A stretch of DNA of 64,000 bases, taken from assembly GCA_023395395.1 (NCBI GenBank), contig JAEWZH010000003.1, positions 1-64,000 on the forward strand. Reading direction: 5' to 3'. Each line of letters begins with the position of its first letter. The first letter of the stretch is position 1. Under the pieces are notes generated by a model. It was not told where the DNA came from. It was given only the letters and a program-made list of their open reading frames with translations, and ran no database searches. Made by a program: the position numbers and the translations under genes. Shown here piece after piece: positions 41,394-50,536 of this stretch. The DNA is from Bacteroidota bacterium (GTDB lineage: Bacteria; Bacteroidota; Bacteroidia; Bacteroidales; Porphyromonadaceae).

Positions 41394-42929
41394 CTAATAG
41401 AGTACCTCTACGATATTGGTCACTACATCCATATCTGTGATTACTTGATCCTGATCAGCCATACGCTCGCTCAGTAAATCTAAGTCATTTGGGAGATAAG
41501 TAAAGGAGGTTTTGCCAAGACCCGCAAAGGATTTGACCTCAATTTTGTAATGGTGATTGCGTACTACTCCGAAGTAGCCACCGCTATTTACAGTTCCTCC
41601 TATTTGATCCAAGGTGAAATGGGTAATTGGCAGGGCATAGTAACTATAGCTTCCGTGGTAGTACTGTACCTCACTATCCTCGTAACCCTTCTCTAAGGAA
41701 GCGGAAGGTAATTTACCATTTTCAAGGAAGCGATCGGCAATCTCTATGAGTTGCTGATCTTTTTCACTCTTCACCTCTTTTGCCTTAGCTTGGTTGTAAA
41801 GGTTTACAAAGGCTTTGGCCTCGTGATAAGTCCCTAGATAATTGACCCAGCTAAGATTAGTATCAGCCAATTGCTCCGGAGTGAGTCGCTCCTTTAGCGA
41901 TTTAGGAATCATCCTTACACGGATAATCAGTCGGGTAACAGTGTTTGACCTACTCTCACTACCAGCCAAGGTATTTTCAGGTATTGCACGGTAATTACTT
42001 ACAACTTCTTGAGACAATGAGGAATTGTGCCTTCCTGACTCACTCATCTTTGAGCGGAAGAAAAAGTCATTGGATAGCTCATCAATACTCTTCGTAGCGA
42101 AGCCGGTGTAGTTGGCATCAATAGGATATTTCAATCCGAAGGTATTCTCAAGGGATTCATCATATTCTGGAAATAAGAGATACTTTTTATTTTGAACATC
42201 AGGGTAGAATTGCAGCTTATCCCCTATAATCTCCATCTCTGTATTCTGCACCCTCAGTGTCCATTGAACTGAAACTACCGCATTAATCGCCGACAATCTA
42301 GCAGGCGGAAGCGTATAGACACGATTTACCGCATTGTCTGAAAAGAGCTCTTTAGAGATAGTAATGGGTTCGGAGATATAGTGGTTATTCACCAGATTAT
42401 TTTTCACGAAATCCTCTCCATCTATATAGTTCATTGGCTGTCGGAGCATAGAGAAAGGCTGTCCAATAGCAGTCGCAGCCTTGAGCTCTGTATTGAGTGT
42501 CGCAAAGACATAGACAATGTAGTCACCCACCTTTATGCGTTCATTTCCTCTAATCGAGAAGGCAAAACCAGCTTCAGTTGATTCCTTGACAGCGTCCAAA
42601 TCGGCTCCCGACAACAGCCCCCTTGTGGCAGAAATATTTTTGTCAAAGGCGTAGACGACTTTGTCGGGCTGGGTATGGTCTACTTGATCAACAGAGTAGA
42701 ATACGATTCTCAAACCATCGAAGGTGATTCTATGCTTGCGTTCTTCAGCAACATCGGTAGGATATGTCCGTAGGTTCGAGCGATCGAAGTCACTAAAATC
42801 TACACTCAGACTTACTTCTGCGGTTTCATCTCTCCCTTCATTTACTAGGGTATTGCCCAATTCCACTCGTTTATTACAGCTCAAAAGTAGCAATATGATT
42901 GCTGCCCCTCCAATAAAATATGTTTTCAT
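41394..42929 (-). CDS. Mfa1/FimA-like fimbrillin lipoprotein
   Basis: 511 residues. A signal peptide with lipobox LLLLSC (cysteine near residue 18) indicates lipidation before export. The C-terminal part has SYYALPITHF followed by GGYFGVVRNHHYKIEVKSFAGLG, the strand motif near the end of Mfa1-type fimbrillins of Porphyromonas, where a C-terminal strand joins subunits. The middle is beta-rich with several S/T-rich loops. No accessory fimbrial genes (anchor, tip or regulator) are next to it. It could be a shaft or a stalk/anchor subunit. The family call is by motif and architecture. Confidence 0.78.
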   Translation of the reverse strand: MKTYFIGGAAIILLLLSCNKRVELGNTLVNEGRDETAEVSLSVDFSDFDRSNLRTYPTDVAEERKHRITFDGLRIVFYSVDQVDHTQPDKVVYAFDKNISATRGLLSGADLDAVKESTEAGFAFSIRGNERIKVGDYIVYVFATLNTELKAATAIGQPFSMLRQPMNYIDGEDFVKNNLVNNHYISEPITISKELFSDNAVNRVYTLPPARLSAINAVVSVQWTLRVQNTEMEIIGDKLQFYPDVQNKKYLLFPEYDESLENTFGLKYPIDANYTGFATKSIDELSNDFFFRSKMSESGRHNSSLSQEVVSNYRAIPENTLAGSESRSNTVTRLIIRVRMIPKSLKERLTPEQLADTNLSWVNYLGTYHEAKAFVNLYNQAKAKEVKSEKDQQLIEIADRFLENGKLPSASLEKGYEDSEVQYYHGSYSYYALPITHFTLDQIGGTVNSGGYFGVVRNHHYKIEVKSFAGLGKTSFTYLPNDLDLLSERMADQDQVITDMDVVTNIVEVLY

Positions 42930-42946
42930 CTTTTAGATAAATACAT

Positions 42947-42985
42947 AATTCCCTATGCTGCACACTATGTGTAGCATAGGGGAAT
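42947..42985 (-). terminator. Terminator after the C1 peptidase gene
   Basis: Hairpin with arms AATTCCCTATGCT and AGCATAGGGGAATT plus CACA/TGTG near a short loop, in the 80-base gap between the C1 peptidase stop and the fimbrillin start; followed by T-rich sequence on the minus strand. Confidence 0.65.
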
Positions 42986-43009
42986 TGTTTATTTACTTTT
43001 AACCTGCAC

Positions 43010-44203
43010 TTACAGACCAAGTTTGGTACGGATTGCCTTGGGGATAGCATTTTTATGCACTACAATATTTATCGTCTTGCCAGCGACAAACGGCTCAGAT
43101 ACATACCAAATCCCCTTATAAGCTCCTGCTTCGCCCCAAGAATTCTTAACCATGTAAAACTTCTTACCATTTTGATCCTTTGCGATACCATAAATCACCA
43201 TTCCATGGTCGTCAGTAGTAGTGAAGTTGTCATAACCTGCTTGCCTCCACTCCTGGGTCACGTTGATCTCAGGGGTACCAGGTGTACGCACCAGCTCCTG
43301 AATCATTGCCTTCTTGTCTGTTGCGCTTGCACCAATCCAACGAGCTTGATCCGAACCAGTAGTCTCTGCAGTCTCAACATCCACAAGGATACCAAGACCA
43401 TCGCGATTAAAGCCTACTTCGCTCACGTCTGCTCCCCAAGCGATGCCATAGCCATTGTTGATAGCATTATCAAATACTTGTAGAAACTCATTAAGTGGGA
43501 GATTGTAGGAAGAAGAATTTCTCCAGTTGTCCGGAATCTCTATGATAAACTTCTCGTAGAATGGATGATGGGTAAAACTGGTCAGCGATACATAGTCATC
43601 CATATTTAGCCCCAACGCCTTTACGAAACTCTGTGGCGTGTAGGTCTTACCCTCAAATGTAAAACTCTCTGGCACTTCCCCGAGGTAAGAATCGATGATA
43701 CTACCAAATGCCTTTTTCCAAGCAGGTGTCATACCTCCCTTATCGGTATCCTTGACGATGGCATTTAGATAGGCTTCAGCCACCTTGTGGATTTCATTGT
43801 GGTTGTGACGTTCACTTCCATACTCCAGACCTTCCATCTCACTCATTGGCACGATACCATAGTGCTTTACAGAGTAGAGTACGTCGTAAAACGAACCACC
43901 AGGTCCAAAATTGGCAAAGCCATGGTAGCGTAGATAATTCTCTGCCTTATCTCTGTATGAGTGCGAAACTACGTGCATAGGAGCAAGCACTACATTTTTA
44001 CCACTGATACGGATTGCCTCCATTTCAAGAAATGCTAAACCGCTGAAAGCCCAGCAGGTACTGGAATTGGCTTGGTTTTGGATAGCGGTAATAGGGAGCT
44101 CTTTCTGGACAGTAAATTGATACTGCTTTTCTTGTGCCATAGCTGGCATAGCAAGCCCCAAAAGCACGACGAGCGTGGTAAGTACTTTAGGTATACGATT
44201 CAT
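43010..44203 (-). CDS. Exported C1-family cysteine peptidase (bleomycin hydrolase/PepC-like)
   Basis: 397 residues. Signal peptide LTTLVVLLGLAMPAMAQ (cleavage near residue 24). The papain-like active site is complete: QANSSTCWAFSGLAFLE with the nucleophile cysteine near residue 49, DDHGMVIYGIAK with the histidine near 337, and YMVKNSWGEAG with the asparagine near 358. Order and spacing fit aminopeptidase C/bleomycin hydrolase rather than papain. Export suggests use in peptide breakdown for asaccharolytic growth. It lies 46 bases after dnaX. Confidence 0.93.
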   Translation of the reverse strand: MNRIPKVLTTLVVLLGLAMPAMAQEKQYQFTVQKELPITAIQNQANSSTCWAFSGLAFLEMEAIRISGKNVVLAPMHVVSHSYRDKAENYLRYHGFANFGPGGSFYDVLYSVKHYGIVPMSEMEGLEYGSERHNHNEIHKVAEAYLNAIVKDTDKGGMTPAWKKAFGSIIDSYLGEVPESFTFEGKTYTPQSFVKALGLNMDDYVSLTSFTHHPFYEKFIIEIPDNWRNSSSYNLPLNEFLQVFDNAINNGYGIAWGADVSEVGFNRDGLGILVDVETAETTGSDQARWIGASATDKKAMIQELVRTPGTPEINVTQEWRQAGYDNFTTTDDHGMVIYGIAKDQNGKKFYMVKNSWGEAGAYKGIWYVSEPFVAGKTINIVVHKNAIPKAIRTKLGL

Positions 44204-44249
44204 AATCTTATTGATTAACGGTTATATAAAAATGTTACTTAGTTTCTAA

Positions 44250-45965
44250 TCATCTAGGACGAAGTTCCAGATCAGAGGTCATTGCTTGTAACCAAGGATT
44301 GTCCTTAGTTAGAAAGGCCAATTTTTCTTGTGGTGTCTGTGGTCCTGCCTCTTCTTGGTGTATATCTACTTCGATTGAAATTCCAATTTGGTCATTTTGC
44401 AAATCATCGTGAAGCGTCTGCAACAGCAAATCCAATACCTCCATCACTTGCTGACGATGAGTATTACTTTGCACTACGATGTTGATTCTGTGATCCGTGG
44501 ACTTTTTGGGTAGATTACGCTCCAGTACCTGCTTAGCGATTGGAGCTTTGACCATAGAAGCGACCTTGCGCCAGCTTTCTTGTAGCTCCTCCTCAGAGTA
44601 GTCTTCGGATCTATTGAGCTCCACACGTTGTTCCCCTTGATGCTCATTCTCTCCATGCTGCCTGCCTGTCGTAATGTCGATACCAAACATCTTCTGTGCT
44701 CCACTCCCGGATGCCGTTGTATTGGACTTCGCCTTTGGAGTAGATACAGGTCGAGTATAGACTTGCTGTGGCTGGCTCACTTGTCCCACAGGAGGCTGTG
44801 ATTCTCGACTTGGTGCCTCCAAAGGAGTTGGCTTTGTCGGCTCGGTAGCAGGTGGTATCGCAAGTGGGCTATTGTTATTCATCTCGCACATCTGCATCAA
44901 TGCTACCTCGAGCGCTAGCCGCTTATCCCCACTACCCTTGTATTGCATACCGAAACCACTGCTCACCTTGAGGTAGTTCCAAAGCATATAGGCTGGTGTG
45001 TAGGCTGCAGCCTTTTGCATTCGCTCCTTTATCGACTGAGGACGCTCCACCAAGAAAAGGGTATCTGAGGACTGTGCCAAAAGTACATCGCGTAGAAATC
45101 CTGAAAACCCTCGCATGATTATATCTCCCTCATAGCCACGTATAAGCAGGTCATTGACCAGTGTCAATGTCTTGGAGTATGAGCCCTCATTGACAAAGAA
45201 TAGCAGCTTGAAGTACTCATCCTCATCTAGTAGATTTAGATTTTCACGCACGCCTTGAAGCGTAACATTGCCGCCACCAAAGCCCGCAATTTGGTCAAAC
45301 ATACTAAGTGCATCTCGCATGCCACCATCGGCGGCAATACCTATCATCTGCAATGCTTCGGGCTCCGTACGGATACCCTCATGCTGTGCTATCCATTGCA
45401 GATGGTCTGCTATGTCTTGGGCTGTAATACGACTAAAGTCATGCACCTGACAGCGAGAAATAATTGTAGGAAGCACCTTGTGCTTCTCCGTAGTAGCTAG
45501 TATAAAGATGGCATGAGCCGGTGGCTCCTCAAGTGTCTTGAGGAAAGCATTGAAGGCACTGCTAGAGAGCATGTGTACCTCGTCGATAATGTACACCCTA
45601 TACTTGCCACTGACAGGTGCAATATACACTTGGTCTATGAGCTGCCGAATATCATTGACAGAATTATTGGAGGCCGCATCGAGCTCCATAATGTTGTAGG
45701 AGCGTTGTTCATTTGCTGCCTGGCAGCTCTCACATTCATTACAAGCCTCTCCTGAGCTGGTACGATTTTGGCAATTTATCGTCTTGGCAAATATGCGTGC
45801 ACACGACGTTTTGCCCACACCCCTAGGACCACAGAATAGATAGGCATGAGAGAGTTTATTCTGTCCTATAGCATTCTTCAGTGTAGTGGTAAGTGCTTTC
45901 TGACCGACTACACTTTCAAACGTACTCGGGCGATATTTCCTCGCCGATACTACAAAATCACCCAT
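44250..45965 (-). CDS. dnaX: DNA polymerase III subunit gamma/tau
   Basis: 571-residue clamp-loader ATPase. Signatures: KYRPSTFESVVGQ (about 10-22), Walker A GPRGVGKTS (about 46-54), four-cysteine zinc module around C69, C78, C81 and C84 (CNECESCQA), Walker B IIDEVHMLS and the sensor ATTEKHKVLPTIISRCQ. Domain III follows, then a proline/serine-rich linker (about 360-430) and a tau-like C-terminal domain. No convincing slippery heptamer for a gamma form was found. It starts eight bases after cdd. Confidence 0.96.
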   Translation of the reverse strand: MGDFVVSARKYRPSTFESVVGQKALTTTLKNAIGQNKLSHAYLFCGPRGVGKTSCARIFAKTINCQNRTSSGEACNECESCQAANEQRSYNIMELDAASNNSVNDIRQLIDQVYIAPVSGKYRVYIIDEVHMLSSSAFNAFLKTLEEPPAHAIFILATTEKHKVLPTIISRCQVHDFSRITAQDIADHLQWIAQHEGIRTEPEALQMIGIAADGGMRDALSMFDQIAGFGGGNVTLQGVRENLNLLDEDEYFKLLFFVNEGSYSKTLTLVNDLLIRGYEGDIIMRGFSGFLRDVLLAQSSDTLFLVERPQSIKERMQKAAAYTPAYMLWNYLKVSSGFGMQYKGSGDKRLALEVALMQMCEMNNNSPLAIPPATEPTKPTPLEAPSRESQPPVGQVSQPQQVYTRPVSTPKAKSNTTASGSGAQKMFGIDITTGRQHGENEHQGEQRVELNRSEDYSEEELQESWRKVASMVKAPIAKQVLERNLPKKSTDHRINIVVQSNTHRQQVMEVLDLLLQTLHDDLQNDQIGISIEVDIHQEEAGPQTPQEKLAFLTKDNPWLQAMTSDLELRPR

Positions 45966-45973
45966 TGCCTAAA

Positions 45974-46450
45974 TCAGAGCGATGAAGCATCAAAATTGAT
46001 GGGCAATAGCAATCTACAATCCGCCACAATCTTCACGGAATTAGACCCTGCCAGATAAACTGGATAAGGGTGTTTATGCCTATCTGCAGTCTCTAGCAAC
46101 ACCTGGCGACATCCCCCACAAGGTGCGGCTACAGCAGCAAACTGATTGTCTTCCCTCATTGCAGTCACCACAAGTGCCACCACAGGATCATCCGGATACT
46201 GAGCCCCAGCATAGAAGAGGGCAGTACGCTCAGCACACAGTCCGGACGGATAGGCTGCATTTTCCTGGTTGGATCCTGTCACAATCCTTCCACTCTTTAG
46301 CCTAAGCGCAGCCCCTACCCTAAACTTTGAGTAGGGTGCATAAGCATCGCGAGCAATCGCACGTGCGGCATCCACTAGCTCGCGCTCAGCACTACTCAGC
46401 TCGCTAAACTCCTTTTCCACTACAGGCACCACAATCTCACTCTTCTTCAT
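45974..46450 (-). CDS. cdd: Cytidine deaminase
   Basis: 158-residue zinc enzyme that deaminates cytidine and deoxycytidine for pyrimidine salvage. Zn and catalytic motifs: GLCAERTALF (C-A-E, about 71-80) and PCGGCRQVLLE (about 109-119). The SKFRVGAALRLKSGRIVTGSNQENAAYPSG block is diagnostic. About 20 residues longer than typical tetrameric forms because of an N-terminal extension (MKKSEIVVPVVEKEFSEL). First gene of cdd-dnaX; repeat element copy 3 lies upstream. Confidence 0.96.
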   Translation of the reverse strand: MKKSEIVVPVVEKEFSELSSAERELVDAARAIARDAYAPYSKFRVGAALRLKSGRIVTGSNQENAAYPSGLCAERTALFYAGAQYPDDPVVALVVTAMREDNQFAAVAAPCGGCRQVLLETADRHKHPYPVYLAGSNSVKIVADCRLLLPINFDASSL

Positions 46451-46559
46451 CTTCGTCTGCTATGCTTATTTTACTTCCAATGTAAAGATACTAATTATTC
46501 CTAACTCTAAAATAATCATTGGGCATAAACTACCAAGGCGACTCCAAAGGGCTACCTAA

Positions 46560-46790
46560 ATTCCGAAAATAAAGAATGCCGGTCTATTGGTGGCATGCTT
46601 TTCAGGAACGCCATATATAGAGAAGATCTGATTGCTCTATAGAGGAGATTTCTCCGCTCTATAGAGAAAGTCTGGTCGCTCTATAGAGGAAATCTGGTCG
46701 CTCTATAGAGGAAATCTAACCGCTCTATAGAGGAAGTCTGGTCTTTTCACCGACAGATACCCTCTGCCCGCAGATTGAGGAGATAGTAGG
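46560..46790. repeat. Dispersed repeat element copy 3: five CTCTATAGAG palindromes at 22-bp spacing
   Basis: CTCTATAGAG at 46635, 46657, 46679, 46701 and 46723, all 22 bp apart, with a degenerate ATATATAGAG in phase at 46613. The left flank (TTCCGAAAATAAAGAATGCCGG, split TTTTCAGGAACGCCATA) matches copy 2. In the right flank the CTCGGTAGGAGC...TTGCC part is missing, and TTTTCACCGACAGATACCCTCTGCCCGC follows directly (parts under 20 bases each match copy 2). It lies between htpG (3' end) and cdd (5' end). The remaining bases of 46451-46834 show no gene. Confidence 0.93.
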
Positions 46791-46825
46791 GTAACCACTA
46801 TGTATTCGGACTTTGATTGATAAAT

Positions 46826-46870
46826 GGAAAACAAAAAGGGCTGTACAGACGTAAATCTGTACAACCCTTT
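46826..46870 (-). terminator. Terminator of htpG
   Basis: Stem of 15 bases (AAAGGGCTGTACAGA, one mismatch) with a six-base loop, followed on the minus strand by TTTTTGTTTT. Confidence 0.88.
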
Positions 46871-46897
46871 ATTGTAAAGTTGGTAGAGGGGGCTACA

Positions 46898-48976
46898 CTA
46901 CTTCTCGCTCAGGAAGTCCATCGAACGAGTGATAAAGCTATCAAGCGCTTCGCCCTTAAGGAGACCACTGGAGAGGAGACCAAGGTCGATGAGCTGAGAG
47001 ATAACCTTATGGTTTGTCCCGAAGTTCTTATAGATTTCAGAGAGTTTTTGGTCGATCTCATCAATCTTGCCATTTGTGGCATTGAGGTCGTCTCTGAGGG
47101 TCTTCTTCTCTTCATCGCTTAGCTTATCATCGTCCAACTGCTGACGGATGACAGAGGCTCTGGCCTCCTGCCCACGGTAATCGGCTTGGAGCGCTTTGTA
47201 CTCTTCGCTTTCGGTTTCGTTGAATACCACTGCGATTCCCCTTACTACAGGGTGATCGAGATTAAGATTCACCACATAGCTATCTGGGAGATCGCCATAG
47301 AAGTTCATACCCTGCTGCATCGCTGCCATATCCTTCATACGTCGCATGTATTCACCCTGTACTAATACCAATGGCTTCGCACTCTTGCCTTGATGGCTAG
47401 TCTGCACTGAGAGCATCACTTTGTCCTCCTTAGGTAGCTGCTGCTCAAATAGATGCTCAAGGAGAGATTTGTCTTCCTCAGATACCTCGGCATGGTCGCC
47501 GATCTGGTTTTCTTTCTTGATTAGATTGTCGACAGTGTCGCTATCCACCCGAATGAAATGAGACTGTGCAACCTTCTGCTCGAGCATACTGATCAAATGA
47601 ATATCCAGCTGTCCATCCATCAATAGTACATCGTAACCCCGATCATTAGCAGCCTTGATATAGCTATACTGCTTCTCTGGATCCACAGCATATAAGTAGA
47701 CGACCCGACCGTCCTTATCGGTCTGCTCTGGACTAATCAGTTCGCGATACTCTGAGAGAGTAAAATATTTTTGCTGCGTATTCTTGAGTAAAGCAAACTT
47801 CTCTGCCTTCTCGTAGAATTTCTCATCGGTAAGCATCCCATACTTGACAAATAGGTCAAGTACCTCCCACTTCTTCTCATAAGTCACACGATCATCCTTG
47901 AAGAGTTCGGCTAACTTGTCTGCTACCTTTCGAGTGATATAGGACGAGATTTTTTTCACATTATGATCTGCCTGTAAGTAGCTCCTAGAAACATTGAGCG
48001 GGATATCGGGCGAGTCGATGACTCCGTGCAGAAGCATTAGGAAATCTGGTACGATGCCCTCTACGGAGTCGGTAACAAAGACTTGGTTGGAGTAGAGCTG
48101 GATCTTATTTTTCTGCAAATCCATATTGCTCTTGACCCGTGGGAAATAGAGAATACCTGTCAGATTGAATGGATAGTCAATATTGAGATGTATCCAGAAG
48201 AGTGGTGTTTCGCCCATGGGATAGAGAGTCTGGTAGAAATCCTCATACGTCTTATCCTCAAGCTCGCTAGGCATCTTGGTCCATAAAGGTTCGGTAGCGT
48301 TGATTACAAGATCCCTATCAGTCTCGACTTCTTTACCCTCTTTCCATTCCTTTTCCTTACCAAACACAATAGGTACAGGCAAGAACTTTGCGTACTTCTC
48401 TAATAGCTGGCGAATGCGTATCGGATCAAGAAACTCTTTGGATTCCTCATCGATATGTAGAATAATATCAGTCCCTCGAGAGCGTTTCTCTGCTACTTCC
48501 ATAGTAAATTCTGGATTGCCCTCGCAGCTCCAACGGATACTATCCTCCTCCTCTCGGTAGCTCTGGGTGTAGATTTCGACTTTACTAGATACCATGAAAC
48601 TGGAGTAGAAACCCAGCCCAAAGTGCCCGATAATACTGGTGGCATCGTCTTTGTATTTCTCGACAAACTCCTCTGCTCCGCTTATGGCTATCTGATTGAT
48701 GTACTTCTCAATCTCATCGGCACTCATACCCACACCGCTATCACTGATGATAAGCTTGTCGCCGTCAATCTTGACCTCTACTTTGAGATCTTCCATAGAG
48801 CCATTGTATTCACCCTTACTCGCTAGAGTGCGAAGTTTTTGGGTCGCATCTACGGCATTAGATACTATCTCACGGAGGAAAATCTCATTATCACTGTAGA
48901 GAAACTTCTTAATGATGGGGAACATATTATCGCTCTGTACCCCTATCTTACCATTCTTCATTTTCTTGTCACTCAT
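46898..48976 (-). CDS. htpG: Molecular chaperone HtpG (Hsp90)
   Basis: 692-residue ATP-dependent chaperone. The N-terminal GHKL ATPase begins GKIGVQSDNMFPIIKKFLYSDNEIFLREIVSNAVDA (in pieces, about 8-43), then LIISDSGVGMSADEI (about 75-89) and IGHFGLGFYSSFMV (about 114-127). The middle domain has VFVTDSVEGIVPDFL and GVIDSPDIPLNVSRSYLQ; the C-terminal dimerisation region follows to GEALDSFITRSMDFLSEK. Length is somewhat above E. coli HtpG (624) with a charged linker near residues 195-210. Monocistronic. Confidence 0.97.
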   Translation of the reverse strand: MSDKKMKNGKIGVQSDNMFPIIKKFLYSDNEIFLREIVSNAVDATQKLRTLASKGEYNGSMEDLKVEVKIDGDKLIISDSGVGMSADEIEKYINQIAISGAEEFVEKYKDDATSIIGHFGLGFYSSFMVSSKVEIYTQSYREEEDSIRWSCEGNPEFTMEVAEKRSRGTDIILHIDEESKEFLDPIRIRQLLEKYAKFLPVPIVFGKEKEWKEGKEVETDRDLVINATEPLWTKMPSELEDKTYEDFYQTLYPMGETPLFWIHLNIDYPFNLTGILYFPRVKSNMDLQKNKIQLYSNQVFVTDSVEGIVPDFLMLLHGVIDSPDIPLNVSRSYLQADHNVKKISSYITRKVADKLAELFKDDRVTYEKKWEVLDLFVKYGMLTDEKFYEKAEKFALLKNTQQKYFTLSEYRELISPEQTDKDGRVVYLYAVDPEKQYSYIKAANDRGYDVLLMDGQLDIHLISMLEQKVAQSHFIRVDSDTVDNLIKKENQIGDHAEVSEEDKSLLEHLFEQQLPKEDKVMLSVQTSHQGKSAKPLVLVQGEYMRRMKDMAAMQQGMNFYGDLPDSYVVNLNLDHPVVRGIAVVFNETESEEYKALQADYRGQEARASVIRQQLDDDKLSDEEKKTLRDDLNATNGKIDEIDQKLSEIYKNFGTNHKVISQLIDLGLLSSGLLKGEALDSFITRSMDFLSEK

Positions 48977-49047
48977 ATCATTAATATGCTATTGTTACAC
49001 TTTCCTGCACTATATATGCAAAGTCGGTGCCAAAGCGGATAGAACTG

Positions 49048-49133
49048 ACAAAAAGTGGGCTGTAACGGAAATTTCCGTCACAGCCCAAATATATCAGAAA
49101 AAAGGAGGTCGCAGACCTATGTCCACGACCTCC
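49048..49133 (-). terminator. Two consecutive hairpins terminating ompA
   Basis: First on the minus strand: GGAGGTCG/CGACCTCC (49104-49133) followed by CCTTTTTTCTG. Second: a 32-bp near-perfect palindrome TGGGCTGTAACGGAAA (49056-49087) followed by CTTTTTGTC. Both point the same way, giving a double terminator in front of the htpG promoter region. Confidence 0.8.
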
Positions 49134-49159
49134 CGTCTATTAGGAATCCTAGGATTGGA

Positions 49160-50296
49160 TTACTTCTCTGCAGTCATGATAACCACACGGTTCCAAGCGT
49201 TCTCTGCATATGGCTGAACACCGTCACCCTTATAGTCGATAGTGATCTGGCTAGAAGGTACACCGAACTCGTCAGTTAGGATACGAGCAACCTCACGTGC
49301 ACGCTTCTCAGAAAGCTGCATATTGAAGTCAGAAGTACCGGTCTGAGCATCAGCATAACCTACAACAACTACAGGAGCGTTGTTAGACTTAACAAACTCA
49401 GCAGTGTTGAAGATATTGATCATCTGGTTGCGATCAACCTTTGCGCTACCGATGCGGAAGAATACTACATTCTCGCTCTTAACCTGAGTAGTTACAGCAG
49501 CAACCTCTGGGCACTCTGGGCAGCGTACTGGACGCTTGCTTAGCTCAGCATTCTGGCTACGTAGTGAGTTGATCTCGCTCTGTAGGCTGTTAAGAAGTGC
49601 ATAGTCCATTGGCTCTACAGCCTCGAAACCAGAGTTGATGTTGAAGGTAAGACCAGCGCGTAGCTGTGCATTAGCTGCAACATTGTCATTCTGTGGGAAT
49701 GCAGCGACAGAAGGAGCGATGGTTAGAGTTACGACTGGAGAAACCTTGAAGTCGAAGTTGATACCAGCGTTGGCAGTAACCATGTTATCAATATCCTTGA
49801 AGTCGAACTTGCCGCTACCCATCATAGCCTGGTAACCAACACCGATCCATGGAACGAAGTGGAACACACGGTCAGGGTTATAAGAACCAAAGTAGTTAGT
49901 CACATCGAATAGGAAGTCGAAGTGTGGGTTAAGAGCATGGAACTTAGGATACTTGTTATTAACTGGTGCTAGATATGGATTGGTGATCCAGTTCCAATCA
50001 AGCATCAAACGAGTACCGAAGTATGGGTTGTGCCACTTACCGATACCTAGACCTGCAGTATAGTTCATACGATCCATGAACTTAGCATTGGTCTTAGGAG
50101 TGCTCTTGAATAGACCCCAACCAAATGCGTAATCTACACCACCCTGAAGAGTGATGAACCAGTTACCCTTAGTAGGCTGGAAAGCTACATTCTTAGCTGG
50201 CTGCTCTGCAAAATTTGAAGAGGACTTAACCTCCTGTGCAGAAGCGCTCAGTGCGAAAACGCCTGCGAGGGCAAACGCAATAAACTTTGTCTTCAT
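49160..50296 (-). CDS. OmpA-family major outer-membrane protein (Pgm6/7-like)
   Basis: 378 residues. Signal peptide MKTKFIAFALAGVFALSASAQ, an N-terminal eight-strand barrel (about 40-220), a short helical linker with a cysteine pair in KRPVRCPECPEVAAV (about 248-262), and a C-terminal OmpA/MotB domain (about 275-378) with VVVVGYADAQTGTSDFNMQLSEKRAREVARIL. The architecture and cysteine-containing linker resemble the paired Pgm6/Pgm7 (Omp40/41) proteins of P. gingivalis, but only one copy is present here. Codon use is strongly biased to TAC, AAC, GGT and CGT, as for a highly expressed gene. A TATCTTTG box about 135 bases upstream implies a long leader. Confidence 0.93.
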   Translation of the reverse strand: MKTKFIAFALAGVFALSASAQEVKSSSNFAEQPAKNVAFQPTKGNWFITLQGGVDYAFGWGLFKSTPKTNAKFMDRMNYTAGLGIGKWHNPYFGTRLMLDWNWITNPYLAPVNNKYPKFHALNPHFDFLFDVTNYFGSYNPDRVFHFVPWIGVGYQAMMGSGKFDFKDIDNMVTANAGINFDFKVSPVVTLTIAPSVAAFPQNDNVAANAQLRAGLTFNINSGFEAVEPMDYALLNSLQSEINSLRSQNAELSKRPVRCPECPEVAAVTTQVKSENVVFFRIGSAKVDRNQMINIFNTAEFVKSNNAPVVVVGYADAQTGTSDFNMQLSEKRAREVARILTDEFGVPSSQITIDYKGDGVQPYAENAWNRVVIMTAEK

Positions 50297-50430
50297 AAAA
50301 AATACTTTCTAATTGTACAATCAATTACTTAATATTCAACCTTAATTTCCCCAAAATACCAATAGTATAAGGGGCCTGAGACTTGGTCTACACATCTAAC
50401 GACACACGGACATTCTCAGATCTCATGCCA

Positions 50431-50438
50431 CAAAGATA
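50431..50438 (-). promoter_or_regulatory. Probable -7 box of ompA
   Basis: Minus-strand TATCTTTG fits TAnnTTTG. It lies 135 bases from the ATG, implying a long 5' leader. Confidence 0.55.
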
Positions 50439-50536
50439 ACAATATCTACGGAAACACCACGACTTTCTGGTGTTTTTTATCTTTTTTACCATTTTTGGGC
50501 TAAAATAAACCTATCTATACAATATATAACGAGAGA

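Noticed and set aside
44490..44530. Programmed -1 frameshift site in dnaX (CCC AAA AAG on the minus strand)
   Set aside because: It lacks the leading A of A AAA AAG, lies too near the 3' end, and no strong downstream structure is visible.
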